DNA of 64,000 bases from Lewinellaceae bacterium (lineage in GTDB: Bacteria; Bacteroidota; Bacteroidia; Chitinophagales; Saprospiraceae), in NCBI GenBank assembly GCA_016716135.1, contig JADJWX010000008.1:1-64000 (forward strand). Reading direction: 5' to 3'. The notes under the pieces were generated by a model. That model saw only the letters and a program-made list of their open reading frames with translations, made no database searches and was not told where the DNA came from. The position numbers and the translations under genes are program-made. Positions 7,474-15,046 of the stretch are shown here, one piece after another (the first letter of the stretch is position 1; each line of letters begins with the position of its first letter).

Positions 7474-9455
7474 GGAACAGTCGGTATTTGAACAGTGGAC
7501 AAATTTAAATCATTAATTTTTATCGTTGGGTTTGCACTAATGAGAGCACTGACTGAGTTTTGCAGTTCTATAAGTTTGCTGCTTGCTGCATCAGCAGGTA
7601 CATTTCCAGCATAATGATTTTCTAACCTTGTCCAAAGTTCATCCATTTTAGATTTTATCTGTGCATTGTACTGTGGGTGATTGGCATGTGTACCATTCGG
7701 ATTTGTGTTAAACCGAAATTTTTCGAGTTCCAGACCATTTTTTGGATGGTTCATATGGTATGGAACATTCTTTGAGCCCGCTGCTTTTTGGACAATATCT
7801 TCATTTACATGCTCCCAAGGAATAATATGATGTGCTTCATGATTTGAATTGGTAATATTCAAAATTTTTCGCAGGTCTGTCTTTTGTCCGAAGGTCGCTA
7901 AGGTTCCAACGATTTTTATTTCGAGGGAGTGAACGATTCCTTTAAAGATTATGGAAATACCACACCATTTTGCTCCAGTAGCTACCCAACCGGCAACCGG
8001 TATTGTAGCTGCAAAACTTAATGCCGCATCAACTTCATTTCCTTCCAGAATGTAAATTACGCCATTAGCCAAGTCGCAAGGTTCTCCGCCTACAGGAATT
8101 AGGCCGCAAATATCCAATGCCGTATGTACTACACCAGATAAACAACTCCAGGTTGCTTCCAAGTAAACTTGCCAGGAAGCCCAATCAGGATGTTGAGCAC
8201 GTATAATTGCACAATTAATAACAAAATATGCATACAAGGCCGGGTCAAGGTAGTTATCTGGCCCAATTGCTGGAAAGGTCCCCTGTTTTATCAAATCAAG
8301 CAGACTTTTAGCTGATGCAATAGCGTGCTGATCGTTTGAATGACTATTCAGGAAACTTTGAATGGTCGATGGCAAACCCAGATTGTCTGTAAGCGTAGCA
8401 ACTTGTGCATTTAAAAGCCCCAATGTCATGGTTAAACTTTTCACCTGCGCATACACCTGTCCATTCAAAATCAAAAACTCAAACTGCCCTGCCGTCAGCC
8501 CATGCGCTGCCGCAAAAGCCAACACCTCTTTCAGCCACTCCGGGTCACTCCCCAGTTGGTAAGCCTGGTACATGACCGAAACAAAACTTACCTGATTGAG
8601 CAAGGTGTGAAATTCGGCGGGAGTTAATGGGAGCTGATGGAACAACTCGATGAGTTGCTGTAGTTGCTCAGCCGTAAACCCTTCAGGCAATTCAATCGTC
8701 CCGTTTGGATCGAAAAAACTCGTTGAAAAATTCTGGACATAGTTTAGCCAATAATCGGTATTGACGTTGTTGGGGTTGCTTGGGCCGCCACCATTATTAT
8801 TATTGCCAGGTTCGCCCCCTCCAGGCGGATCTCCAGGTTCTGTAACTCCTCCGCCACAGCCTGCCCAAAAAGTCAACGTTTTTTTTACCCAGTGGCAATC
8901 AGAGAACGAATTGAATGCAAATAATCCACAGACATATTCGAAATAAGTAATAGTCACTTCAAACTCATCTTCACATCTATTTAATACCTCAGGGCTAATC
9001 TGCAATAGGTTGAAAGAATCCGTGCTGGCAACCACAGTGCCCGAATCAACCAGAATAGCATATCTGAAATTTTGGCCAATATCATAGTAAACGTACGCGC
9101 CGGTGAAGGTGTTAAAATCCAACAACCCGCTAACAGCGTCGTGATGACTTGAATCTGCTACGTAAACCACCAGGTCGGCAGCAATAGAATCTTGCCCTGT
9201 CTTACTGAACTGAAGTTTTGCACCAACCCTGCCGTCATTATAGGCATGCATGGCACTGTCCGGCAGTGGAACTGTGATCACATCCCGGCCGGTTAATGAC
9301 TGCCCGGCAGAAGCCAGACTCCATTCCGGGTCCATTTCGATAAACTTGTTTTCGTCTAATGAGTTGGTCGCAACAGCCTGCACGGAGGCAAAATACACCA
9401 TCGCCTCCGCCAACGAAATCGAGTAATTGGCGCAGCCAAAAGCACCGGAGCAGGC
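7470..9455 (-). CDS. Polymorphic toxin with C-terminal AHH nuclease, 5' end missing
   Basis: The C-terminal ~124 residues begin 'NHEAHHIIPWEHVNEDI' and continue with 'PYHMNHPKNGLELEK' and 'GTHANHPQYNAQI', the AHH branch of the HNH/endonuclease VII fold, so the effector is probably a DNA or RNA nuclease. Just before it is a pre-toxin segment seen in many such proteins ('LDICGLIPVGGEPCDLANG' ... 'IPVAGWVATGAKW'). The middle has a Pro/Gly/Asn linker and an extracellular-looking N-terminal part. The frame stays open to 9692, but the part beyond about 9455 is antisense to an XRE-gene fragment and no signal peptide is present. The true 5' end therefore appears lost in a rearrangement. Codons are AT-richer than in the flanking core genes. 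Confidence 0.82.
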   Translation of the reverse strand, partial: ACSGAFGCANYSISLAEAMVYFASVQAVATNSLDENKFIEMDPEWSLASAGQSLTGRDVITVPLPDSAMHAYNDGRVGAKLQFSKTGQDSIAADLVVYVADSSHHDAVSGLLDFNTFTGAYVYYDIGQNFRYAILVDSGTVVASTDSFNLLQISPEVLNRCEDEFEVTITYFEYVCGLFAFNSFSDCHWVKKTLTFWAGCGGGVTEPGDPPGGGEPGNNNNGGGPSNPNNVNTDYWLNYVQNFSTSFFDPNGTIELPEGFTAEQLQQLIELFHQLPLTPAEFHTLLNQVSFVSVMYQAYQLGSDPEWLKEVLAFAAAHGLTAGQFEFLILNGQVYAQVKSLTMTLGLLNAQVATLTDNLGLPSTIQSFLNSHSNDQHAIASAKSLLDLIKQGTFPAIGPDNYLDPALYAYFVINCAIIRAQHPDWASWQVYLEATWSCLSGVVHTALDICGLIPVGGEPCDLANGVIYILEGNEVDAALSFAATIPVAGWVATGAKWCGISIIFKGIVHSLEIKIVGTLATFGQKTDLRKILNITNSNHEAHHIIPWEHVNEDIVQKAAGSKNVPYHMNHPKNGLELEKFRFNTNPNGTHANHPQYNAQIKSKMDELWTRLENHYAGNVPADAASSKLIELQNSVSALISANPTIKINDLNLSTVQIPTVP

Positions 9456-9465
9456 TGAACTACCG

Positions 9466-9648
9466 CCGGTTCCAAGCGGTCTTTCGCAGGAAGCCCTTGC
9501 CTGGAAAGCAGATTTGGAACTCAGCCAGATTAGCCGCATCGAACGGGGCGTGATCAATACCAGCGTAAGCCAGCTTTTCAGCATTGCCGAAGCCTTGGAG
9601 GTGCCGATGGCCGCGCTATTTGAGTTTGAAATGCCTAAAACGGATTGA
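9466..9648 (+). pseudogene. XRE-family HTH regulator, 3' fragment
   Basis: The frame reads 'GLSQEALAWKADLELSQISR' followed by IERGVINTS and 'LFSIAEALEVPMAALFEFE', ending at TGA 9646-9648. This is helices 2-5 of a Cro/C1 (XRE) domain. The expected first helix and the start codon are missing; what lies upstream reads as the antisense toxin gene. The open frame extends to an ATG at 9427, but that N-terminus is not XRE-like. Both this gene and the toxin lack their 5' ends at the same place, about 9445-9478, which marks a rearrangement junction. Confidence 0.75.
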
Positions 9649-9679
9649 ACCGGCTTCTCAAAGAATAAAAACCGCCCGG
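9641..9679. repeat. Direct repeat at module boundary, copy 2
   Basis: Matches 6684-6721 (CGGATTGAACC, CTTCTCAAA, AACCGCCCGG). Here it overlaps the XRE stop codon and leads into the third terminator hairpin. Confidence 0.6.
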
Positions 9680-9705
9680 CGCAATAACACATGCACCGGG
9701 CGGTT
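9668..9705. terminator. Terminator hairpin, repeat copy 3
   Basis: AAACCGCCCGG, a loop of about 16 nt, then CCGGGCGGTT. It stands between the XRE fragment and the convergent sodA and can terminate both. It is the third of three related hairpins. Confidence 0.8.
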
Positions 9706-9730
9706 CAATTTTTCAAAAAAAATCAGCCGT

Positions 9731-10339
9731 TTATTTCACTGCGCCAAAACGCTTTGCCACAGCATTCCAGTTCACCACATTCCACCAGGCCGAAATGTAA
9801 TCGGGCCGGCGGTTTTGGTAGTTGAGGTAGTAGGCGTGCTCCCACACGTCGAGGCCGAGGATGGGTTGGCCGGGTTTGTCGGCGAGGTCCATCAGCGGGT
9901 TGTCCTGGTTGGGGGTGCTGGTGATGAACAGGCCACCGTCTTCGCCGACGCAGAGCCAGGCCCAGCCGGAGCCGAAGCGGGTGGCGGCAGCAGCGCCAAA
10001 CTGTGTTTTAAATTCGTCGAAGGAGCCGAAGGCCTTGTTGATGGCCGCACCCAGGTCGCCGCCGGGGGTACCGCCTGCGTTGGGGGCCATGATCTCCCAA
10101 AAAAGGGAGTGGTTCCAGTGGCCGCCGCCGTTGTTGCGCACGGCAACCGATAGTTTGGATACATTGGCCAGCAGTTCTTCGAGGCTCTTGCCCTCCAGCT
10201 CGGTACCCTGAACGGCGTTATTCAGGTTGTTCACATAGCCCGCATGGTGTTTGCCGTGGTGGATTTCCATGGTGCGCGCATCGATGTGCGGTTCGAGGGA
10301 GGCTGGAGCATAAGGTAAGTCAGGAAGTGTAAATGCCAT
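9731..10339 (-). CDS. sodA: Superoxide dismutase (Fe/Mn)
   Basis: 202 residues, the family's normal length, without a signal peptide, so cytosolic. It dismutates superoxide to oxygen and hydrogen peroxide. The metal ligands are visible as His27 (MEIHHGKHH), His77 (HWNHSLFW), Asp164 and His168 (DVWEHAYY). 'GSGWAW' and the full C-terminal alpha/beta domain are present. The fold does not separate Fe from Mn use by eye, so sodA versus sodB is a convention. The gene is monocistronic, with a hairpin downstream at 9668-9705. Confidence 0.96.
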   Translation of the reverse strand: MAFTLPDLPYAPASLEPHIDARTMEIHHGKHHAGYVNNLNNAVQGTELEGKSLEELLANVSKLSVAVRNNGGGHWNHSLFWEIMAPNAGGTPGGDLGAAINKAFGSFDEFKTQFGAAAATRFGSGWAWLCVGEDGGLFITSTPNQDNPLMDLADKPGQPILGLDVWEHAYYLNYQNRRPDYISAWWNVVNWNAVAKRFGAVK

Positions 10340-10375
10340 ATTGGTAATTAGAAATTTGAAAAGTGAAAGGGAAGA

Positions 10376-10495
10376 TTGGCTGTTGGATTTTGGCCGTTGG
10401 CTGATTCCGGGATGGGCCTGTTGAGTTTATAAAGAACCCCTAAAGTTCAATAACGGAGCACAACCAACAGCCAAGAACCAAAAACGAACAGCCAA
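10376..10495. repeat. Imperfect inverted repeat upstream of sodA
   Basis: Arms at 10376-10403 (TTGGCTGTTGGATTTTGGCC...) and 10468-10495 are inverted copies with about five mismatches in 28 bp. They could fold into a long stem. The gene-free stretch 10340-10905 holds this and the small stem-loop at 10546-10577; nothing else was recognised. Confidence 0.45.
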
Positions 10496-10545
10496 AAAGG
10501 TAACAGCCCCGAAGGTAAGAAGTTCAGTCCTTGCAAAAAAGATCA

Positions 10546-10577
10546 GCGCCCGGTGTTCTCTGTCGAACAACGGGCGC
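10546..10577. terminator. GC stem-loop downstream of the sensor kinase
   Basis: GCGCCCG and CGGGCGC form a 7-bp stem with an 18-nt loop, without a T-run. It lies about 330 bp past the kinase stop on the minus strand. Its role is uncertain. Confidence 0.3.
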
Positions 10578-10905
10578 GTGATACGGAAGAATAGTGTTTG
10601 TTCGCCTGCATCGCCGGATTAATGGTTGTGTGCTGCTCAGAGGGCGATGCTGCCTAGGGTGTGAACCAAGCGGCTTGGGACGCCGCACGGAATAGTGCTT
10701 TTGAGGGTCACCCGGGCTAAAGCGCCGGGTTGGGGGGTGAAGCGGGTTTTGAGGGTGTCGGGGGAATAAGAATCCAAATGGGTGGGGAGAGCCGGGCAAA
10801 CTATTTTGTAATGCGGTTTTTGTGATGCCCGGTACAAAAGTACCCTGACATGGCAGCGGATTCATCCGTGTAAGCACCCGATTTTTATAGGGGAAAACCC
10901 TGAAT

Positions 10906-12726
10906 TCAGCCCAGAGGTACCGTAACCATGGTACTTGTACCCTGCCCTTTCGCGGTTTGGATACTGATTTCGCCTTTGATAAACTGGACGCGTTGCCGGA
11001 GATTGTCGGTGCCCATCCCCTTGGTTGCGGTGTCCGGGTCGTATCCGGTTCCGTTATCTTCAACCAGGAGGGCGAGCTCATTGTCGGTACGCGTGAGCTG
11101 GACCAGGATTTCGGTGGCGCCGGCGTGCTTCAGGCTGTTTTGCAGCAATTCCTGAACAATACGGTAGCAATTGAGCGAAATGGTGTGGTCGATATCCTTG
11201 AACGACCCGAAGTGCTGAAAGTCGATCGCCGGCACGCCGTCGCTGCGCACGCGGGTGGTCAGGTCCTGAATGGCTTTCATCAGGCCGAACTGGTGCAGGG
11301 CGCTCGGCTGGAGGTTGTGGGCAATTTGCCGGGTTTCGGTGATCGTGTCGTTCAGCAGGCCTTTTATTTTTGAAAATTCGCCGTTTTTATCAAGTCCGGG
11401 TAATTTGCCGGTCAGGTTTTCCATTCTGATTTTAATGGCTGCCAACAGGCCGCCCAGGCTGTCGTGCAAATCGGTAGCAATACGGCGGCGTTCACTTTCC
11501 TGGCCTTCCAAAATTCGCTGCATACTTTCGATGCGCAATTTGTCTTCGAGTTGCTGGATCGTTTGCCGATTGATTTTTTCGTTTTGCAGGGTGATCACCC
11601 GGTTGGTGTACAGGCGGTTCCGGTAGTCGCGCACAATAAAGAACAGGGCCAGGATGATGGCGCCAAAAAACAGGAGCAACACGTAAAAAAACTGGCGTTG
11701 CGCCAGCTTCGATTCCTCGATGGTTTCAATGGCTTTGGTCAGGTTTTCCATTTCCCGGGTGCGCTCTTTTTCCCGGTATTGAATAGCCAGGCGTTGGGCG
11801 GTGGCCAGTCGGTCACGATTGAGCAGGGTGTCGGCCAGGGCCATGTAGCGCACTGCGTAATTCAGGGCCTGCGGCAGGCTGTCTAGTGCGACATACACCG
11901 TGGACAAGTGGCGGTAGATATCGCGTCGGCGCGGGTCGAAGCTCGACGAAATCGACGCTTCTGCCCGGCGCAGGAAGCGCAGGGCCATGCGGTAATCCTT
12001 TATTTCTTCATTCAGGTAACCGATCGTGCTTTGCGCCCAAATGATGTACTCTTTCCGGTTGCTGGAGTCGGCAAGTTGCAAGACCCGGAAAGCAAGGGAA
12101 AGGGCGTCCTGGTAGTTTTGTTCGCTTTCAAACCGGGCAATATCATCGATAAACACACTGATCAGCAACACGGTATCTTTCAGCAGAAGGCCTTTTTCCC
12201 GAAATTCCTTGCGCAACGCAACAGCCCGTGCCGTGTCGCCCTGCATTTGATATACCCGGGCCATTTGAGCCAGCACGAGGGTTTCGAGGCGGCGGTTTTT
12301 CTTTTTTCGAAAATAATCGAGCGCCGCTTGTTGCATTCTCAATGCATCATCGGACTGGCTGCGTTCCGACAGGCGGGTGGCCAGCTCGGCCCGGGCGCGG
12401 TGGTACGCCACGGTATCTTTTGCTTTCAAAAAAAGGTCGACGCTGCGGGCCAGGTACTGGAAGGCGGAATCCCGGTTCTCGGTTTGGCTTTCCCGGTAAA
12501 TGGCCCACTTGTACCAACCCAGCGCCTGCTTGCGGGTATCGCGCCGGGCAATGCCTTCGGAAAGCAGGTCCTGAATTTCCTTAAACGTAAGGCGATCTTC
12601 AAAGCCCTGCTGGGCCGGCAACACAAAAGCCAATGCCATAAACAGCCCGACTGCGCCAACGCGAATGCGCGACGCGATACCGGCAACCGGCGACAGTGTC
12701 TGTTTTAGTCGTTTAATATTTTCCAT
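10906..12726 (-). CDS. TPR-containing NarL-type sensor histidine kinase
   Basis: 606 residues. A hydrophobic segment (residues ~22-37) precedes a periplasmic TPR-like helical region (about 45-320). One membrane helix (~346-366) is followed by a coiled coil and a HisKA_3 dimerisation domain with the phospho-acceptor His421 in 'ESERRRIATDLHDSLGG'. The HATPase domain carries the N-box 'LLQNSLKHAGA' (Asn530), DNGTGYD, and GMGTDNLRQR. It presumably passes phosphate to the response regulator whose gene overlaps its 5' end by 22 bp. The signal sensed is unknown. TPR-sensor kinases of this layout are common in Bacteroidota. Confidence 0.93.
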   Translation of the reverse strand: MENIKRLKQTLSPVAGIASRIRVGAVGLFMALAFVLPAQQGFEDRLTFKEIQDLLSEGIARRDTRKQALGWYKWAIYRESQTENRDSAFQYLARSVDLFLKAKDTVAYHRARAELATRLSERSQSDDALRMQQAALDYFRKKKNRRLETLVLAQMARVYQMQGDTARAVALRKEFREKGLLLKDTVLLISVFIDDIARFESEQNYQDALSLAFRVLQLADSSNRKEYIIWAQSTIGYLNEEIKDYRMALRFLRRAEASISSSFDPRRRDIYRHLSTVYVALDSLPQALNYAVRYMALADTLLNRDRLATAQRLAIQYREKERTREMENLTKAIETIEESKLAQRQFFYVLLLFFGAIILALFFIVRDYRNRLYTNRVITLQNEKINRQTIQQLEDKLRIESMQRILEGQESERRRIATDLHDSLGGLLAAIKIRMENLTGKLPGLDKNGEFSKIKGLLNDTITETRQIAHNLQPSALHQFGLMKAIQDLTTRVRSDGVPAIDFQHFGSFKDIDHTISLNCYRIVQELLQNSLKHAGATEILVQLTRTDNELALLVEDNGTGYDPDTATKGMGTDNLRQRVQFIKGEISIQTAKGQGTSTMVTVPLG

Positions 12727-13349
12727 TGCAGGGCGGTTTTTACCAAACCCGCCGTATTCCGGGCGCCCAGCTTGGCCAGCAGAGCAGCCCGATGGCTTTC
12801 CACCGTTTTTTCAGACAAGAACAGTTGCGCCGCAATTTCCTGCGTCGTCTGCTCATCCATGATCAGTTTTAAGACCTCCTTTTCCCGGCGGCTGATCTTT
12901 GGCGGCTCTTTTGCCACACCGGCCTTGCGCTCCCGCATCAGGCTTTTCATCATGGTGTCGGTAACTTCCTGGGTAAAATAGGTTTTACCGGCTGCCAGGG
13001 CCCGGATGGCGGTGCAAAGTTCCGTTTTTCCGGTATTTTTTAACACATAGCCTTGCGCCCCCAAACTCAGCATCGCACTGATGAAACTTTCATCGTTGTG
13101 CATCGAAAGCGCCAGGATTTTCACGTCCGGGCAATCCGCCCGCAGTTTTTTGCAAACATCCAGCCCCGATTGGTCGGGCAAATTGATGTCGAGCAGCAGC
13201 ACATCGGGCAATATTTCCGGCACCTGGGCCAGGGTGTCCGCCGCATTGCGCGCCCGGCCGCAGATTTCGAAATCCGGCTCGTCCGCAAGCATACTTTCCA
13301 GGCCTTCGGCAAACATGACGTGGTCGTCAGCAATAAAAATCCGTATCAC
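12705..13349 (-). CDS. NarL/FixJ-family response regulator
   Basis: 214 residues. The receiver domain has the acidic pair Asp8/Asp9, phospho-acceptor Asp54 (LLLDINLP) and the conserved Lys in 'GYVLKNTGK'. The LuxR-type helix-turn-helix is near residues 150-205 ('SRREKEVLKLIMDEQTTQEI', 'FLSEKTVESHRAALLAKLG'). It is transcribed first in a two-gene operon with the kinase and overlaps it by 22 bp, so the pair is a two-component system. The targets are not visible here. Confidence 0.95.
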   Translation of the reverse strand: MIRIFIADDHVMFAEGLESMLADEPDFEICGRARNAADTLAQVPEILPDVLLLDINLPDQSGLDVCKKLRADCPDVKILALSMHNDESFISAMLSLGAQGYVLKNTGKTELCTAIRALAAGKTYFTQEVTDTMMKSLMRERKAGVAKEPPKISRREKEVLKLIMDEQTTQEIAAQLFLSEKTVESHRAALLAKLGARNTAGLVKTALQWKILND

Positions 13350-13438
13350 AGCAGCAGCATTTAGGTTATTCTATTTTGAATAATTTTAAACCAACGCCAA
13401 ATTTCGCTTTTTCCGTGCATAGTCCGAGGCTATGGGGC

Positions 13439-13446
13439 TAATTTTG
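13439..13446 (+). promoter_or_regulatory. Candidate -7 element for fumC
   Basis: TAATTTTG matches the Bacteroidota -7 consensus TAnnTTTG and lies 51 bp before the fumC start. No clear TTTG -33 element was found at the right distance, so this is tentative. Confidence 0.3.
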
Positions 13447-13497
13447 CCTTGAAATGACGGCTGTCGTTCATCATCAACACTTTATCAATTTAACAAC

Positions 13498-14892
13498 ATG
13501 GAATTCCGTACAGAAAAAGATACCATGGGCAAGGTTCAGGTGCCCGCGCATGTGTACTGGGGCGCGCAAACGCAGCGTTCGATCGACAACTTTAAAATTG
13601 CCCGCGACACCAACCGCATGCCGATCGAGATCATCCGGGCCTTTGCTTTTTTGAAAAAAGCCGCGGCACTGACCAACTTCGAGGCCGGAATTTTACCCAA
13701 AGAAAAATGTGAATTGATTGGGCGCGTTTGCGACGAAATTCTGGACGGCAAACTGGACGACCAGTTTCCGCTCGTCGTCTGGCAAACCGGCTCGGGCACG
13801 CAGAGCAACATGAACGCCAACGAGGTGATCGCCTACCGGGCGCATGTACTCCAGGGCGGCAAACTCACCGACGAGCAAAAATTCATCCATCCCAACGACG
13901 ATGTGAACAAATCCCAGTCGTCCAACGATACCTTCCCCACCGCCATGCACATCGCAGCCTATAAAATGCTGGTGGAAGTGACTATACCGGGCATCGAAAA
14001 ACTGCGCGATACGCTCAAAGCCAAGTCGGACGCCTTTCGGGATGTGGTGAAAATAGGGCGCACCCACTGCATGGACGCCACGCCGCTCACCCTCGGCCAG
14101 GAGTTTTCGGGCTACGTGGCCCAGCTCGACCACGGCCTGCGGGCCATCCGCAACAGCCTTGCCCACCTGAGCGAACTGGCGCTGGGCGGCACGGCAGTCG
14201 GTACGGGCATCAACACGCCGCCGGGCTATTCGGAAAACGTGGCCGCGCACATTGCCAAACTGACGGGCCTGCCTTTCGTCACGGCGCCCAACAAGTTTGA
14301 GGCACTGGCTGCCCACGACGGCATTGTGGAAAGCCACGGTGCGCTGAAAACGGTGGCCGTCAGCCTGATGAAAATTGCCAACGACATTCGCCTGCTGTCC
14401 TCCGGCCCACGTTCGGGCATCGGCGAAATTTTTATTCCCGACAACGAACCCGGCTCCTCCATCATGCCCGGAAAAGTAAACCCCACGCAGTGCGAAGCGC
14501 TCAGCATGGTGGTTGCCCAGGTGCTCGGCAACGATGTGGCCATCAATATCGGTGGCGCCACCGGCCATTTCGAACTCAATGTGTTCAAACCGGTGATGAT
14601 TTATAATTTCCTGCACTCGGCTCGCCTGATCGGCGAAGCCTGCGTGTCGTTCAACGACAAATGTGCCGCGGGCATCGAGCCTATCCGGGAAAATATCAAG
14701 AAGCACGTGGATAACTCCCTGATGCTCGTCACGGCGCTCAACACCAAAATCGGCTACTACAAAGCCGCCGAGATTGCGCAAAAAGCACACAAAGAAGGGC
14801 TGACGCTCAAAGCATCAGCCCTCGCTTTGGGCTACCTCACCGCCGAACAGTTCGACGAGTGGGTGCGCCCGGAGGATATGGTTGGTAAGTGA
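13498..14892 (+). CDS. fumC: Class II fumarate hydratase
   Basis: 464 residues, the usual length. It interconverts fumarate and L-malate in the TCA cycle, in the cytosol, without an iron-sulfur cluster. The superfamily signature 'GSSIMPGKVNP' lies near residue 318. The catalytic His region 'GRTHCMDATPLTLGQEFSG' and the N-terminal 'PAHVYWGAQTQRS' are also present. The start ATG 13498 follows an A-rich leader. The stop codon overlaps the left arm of a long inverted repeat that can terminate transcription. Confidence 0.97.
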   Translation: MEFRTEKDTMGKVQVPAHVYWGAQTQRSIDNFKIARDTNRMPIEIIRAFAFLKKAAALTNFEAGILPKEKCELIGRVCDEILDGKLDDQFPLVVWQTGSGTQSNMNANEVIAYRAHVLQGGKLTDEQKFIHPNDDVNKSQSSNDTFPTAMHIAAYKMLVEVTIPGIEKLRDTLKAKSDAFRDVVKIGRTHCMDATPLTLGQEFSGYVAQLDHGLRAIRNSLAHLSELALGGTAVGTGINTPPGYSENVAAHIAKLTGLPFVTAPNKFEALAAHDGIVESHGALKTVAVSLMKIANDIRLLSSGPRSGIGEIFIPDNEPGSSIMPGKVNPTQCEALSMVVAQVLGNDVAINIGGATGHFELNVFKPVMIYNFLHSARLIGEACVSFNDKCAAGIEPIRENIKKHVDNSLMLVTALNTKIGYYKAAEIAQKAHKEGLTLKASALALGYLTAEQFDEWVRPEDMVGK

Positions 14893-15043
14893 GTGCGGAA
14901 TGCGGAGTTGCGAGTGCGGAGTGGTTCACCATTACGGTGAATATTAATTTGGGGGCATTTTCGAAGTATTGCGGTAAATGCAAATTTCAAATCCCATCAG
15001 GAAGGTGAACCACTCCGCACTCGCAACTCCGCACTCCGCACTC
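14891..15043. terminator. 40-bp inverted repeat between convergent genes
   Basis: Arms 14891-14930 and 15004-15043 are exact inverted copies except for one base and enclose a 73-nt loop. The left arm begins inside the fumC stop codon, and the right arm ends 4 bp before the metallopeptidase stop. Each arm is built of GAGTGCGG-type repeats. It is a plausible bidirectional terminator, or a palindromic repeat of the mobile type seen elsewhere in the window. Confidence 0.7.
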
Positions 15044-15046
15044 CAT

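Noticed and set aside
9456..9692. N-terminal extension of the toxin gene to 9692
   Set aside because: It is antisense to the recognisable XRE fragment and the terminator hairpin, and holds no signal peptide.
10524..11081. 185-codon frame downstream of and overlapping the sensor kinase
   Set aside because: Low-complexity Pro/Arg translation in a different frame from the kinase, with no start context.
13693..14790. A 365-codon open frame antisense to fumC
   Set aside because: Same effect; fumC on the other strand is certain and the antisense protein resembles nothing.
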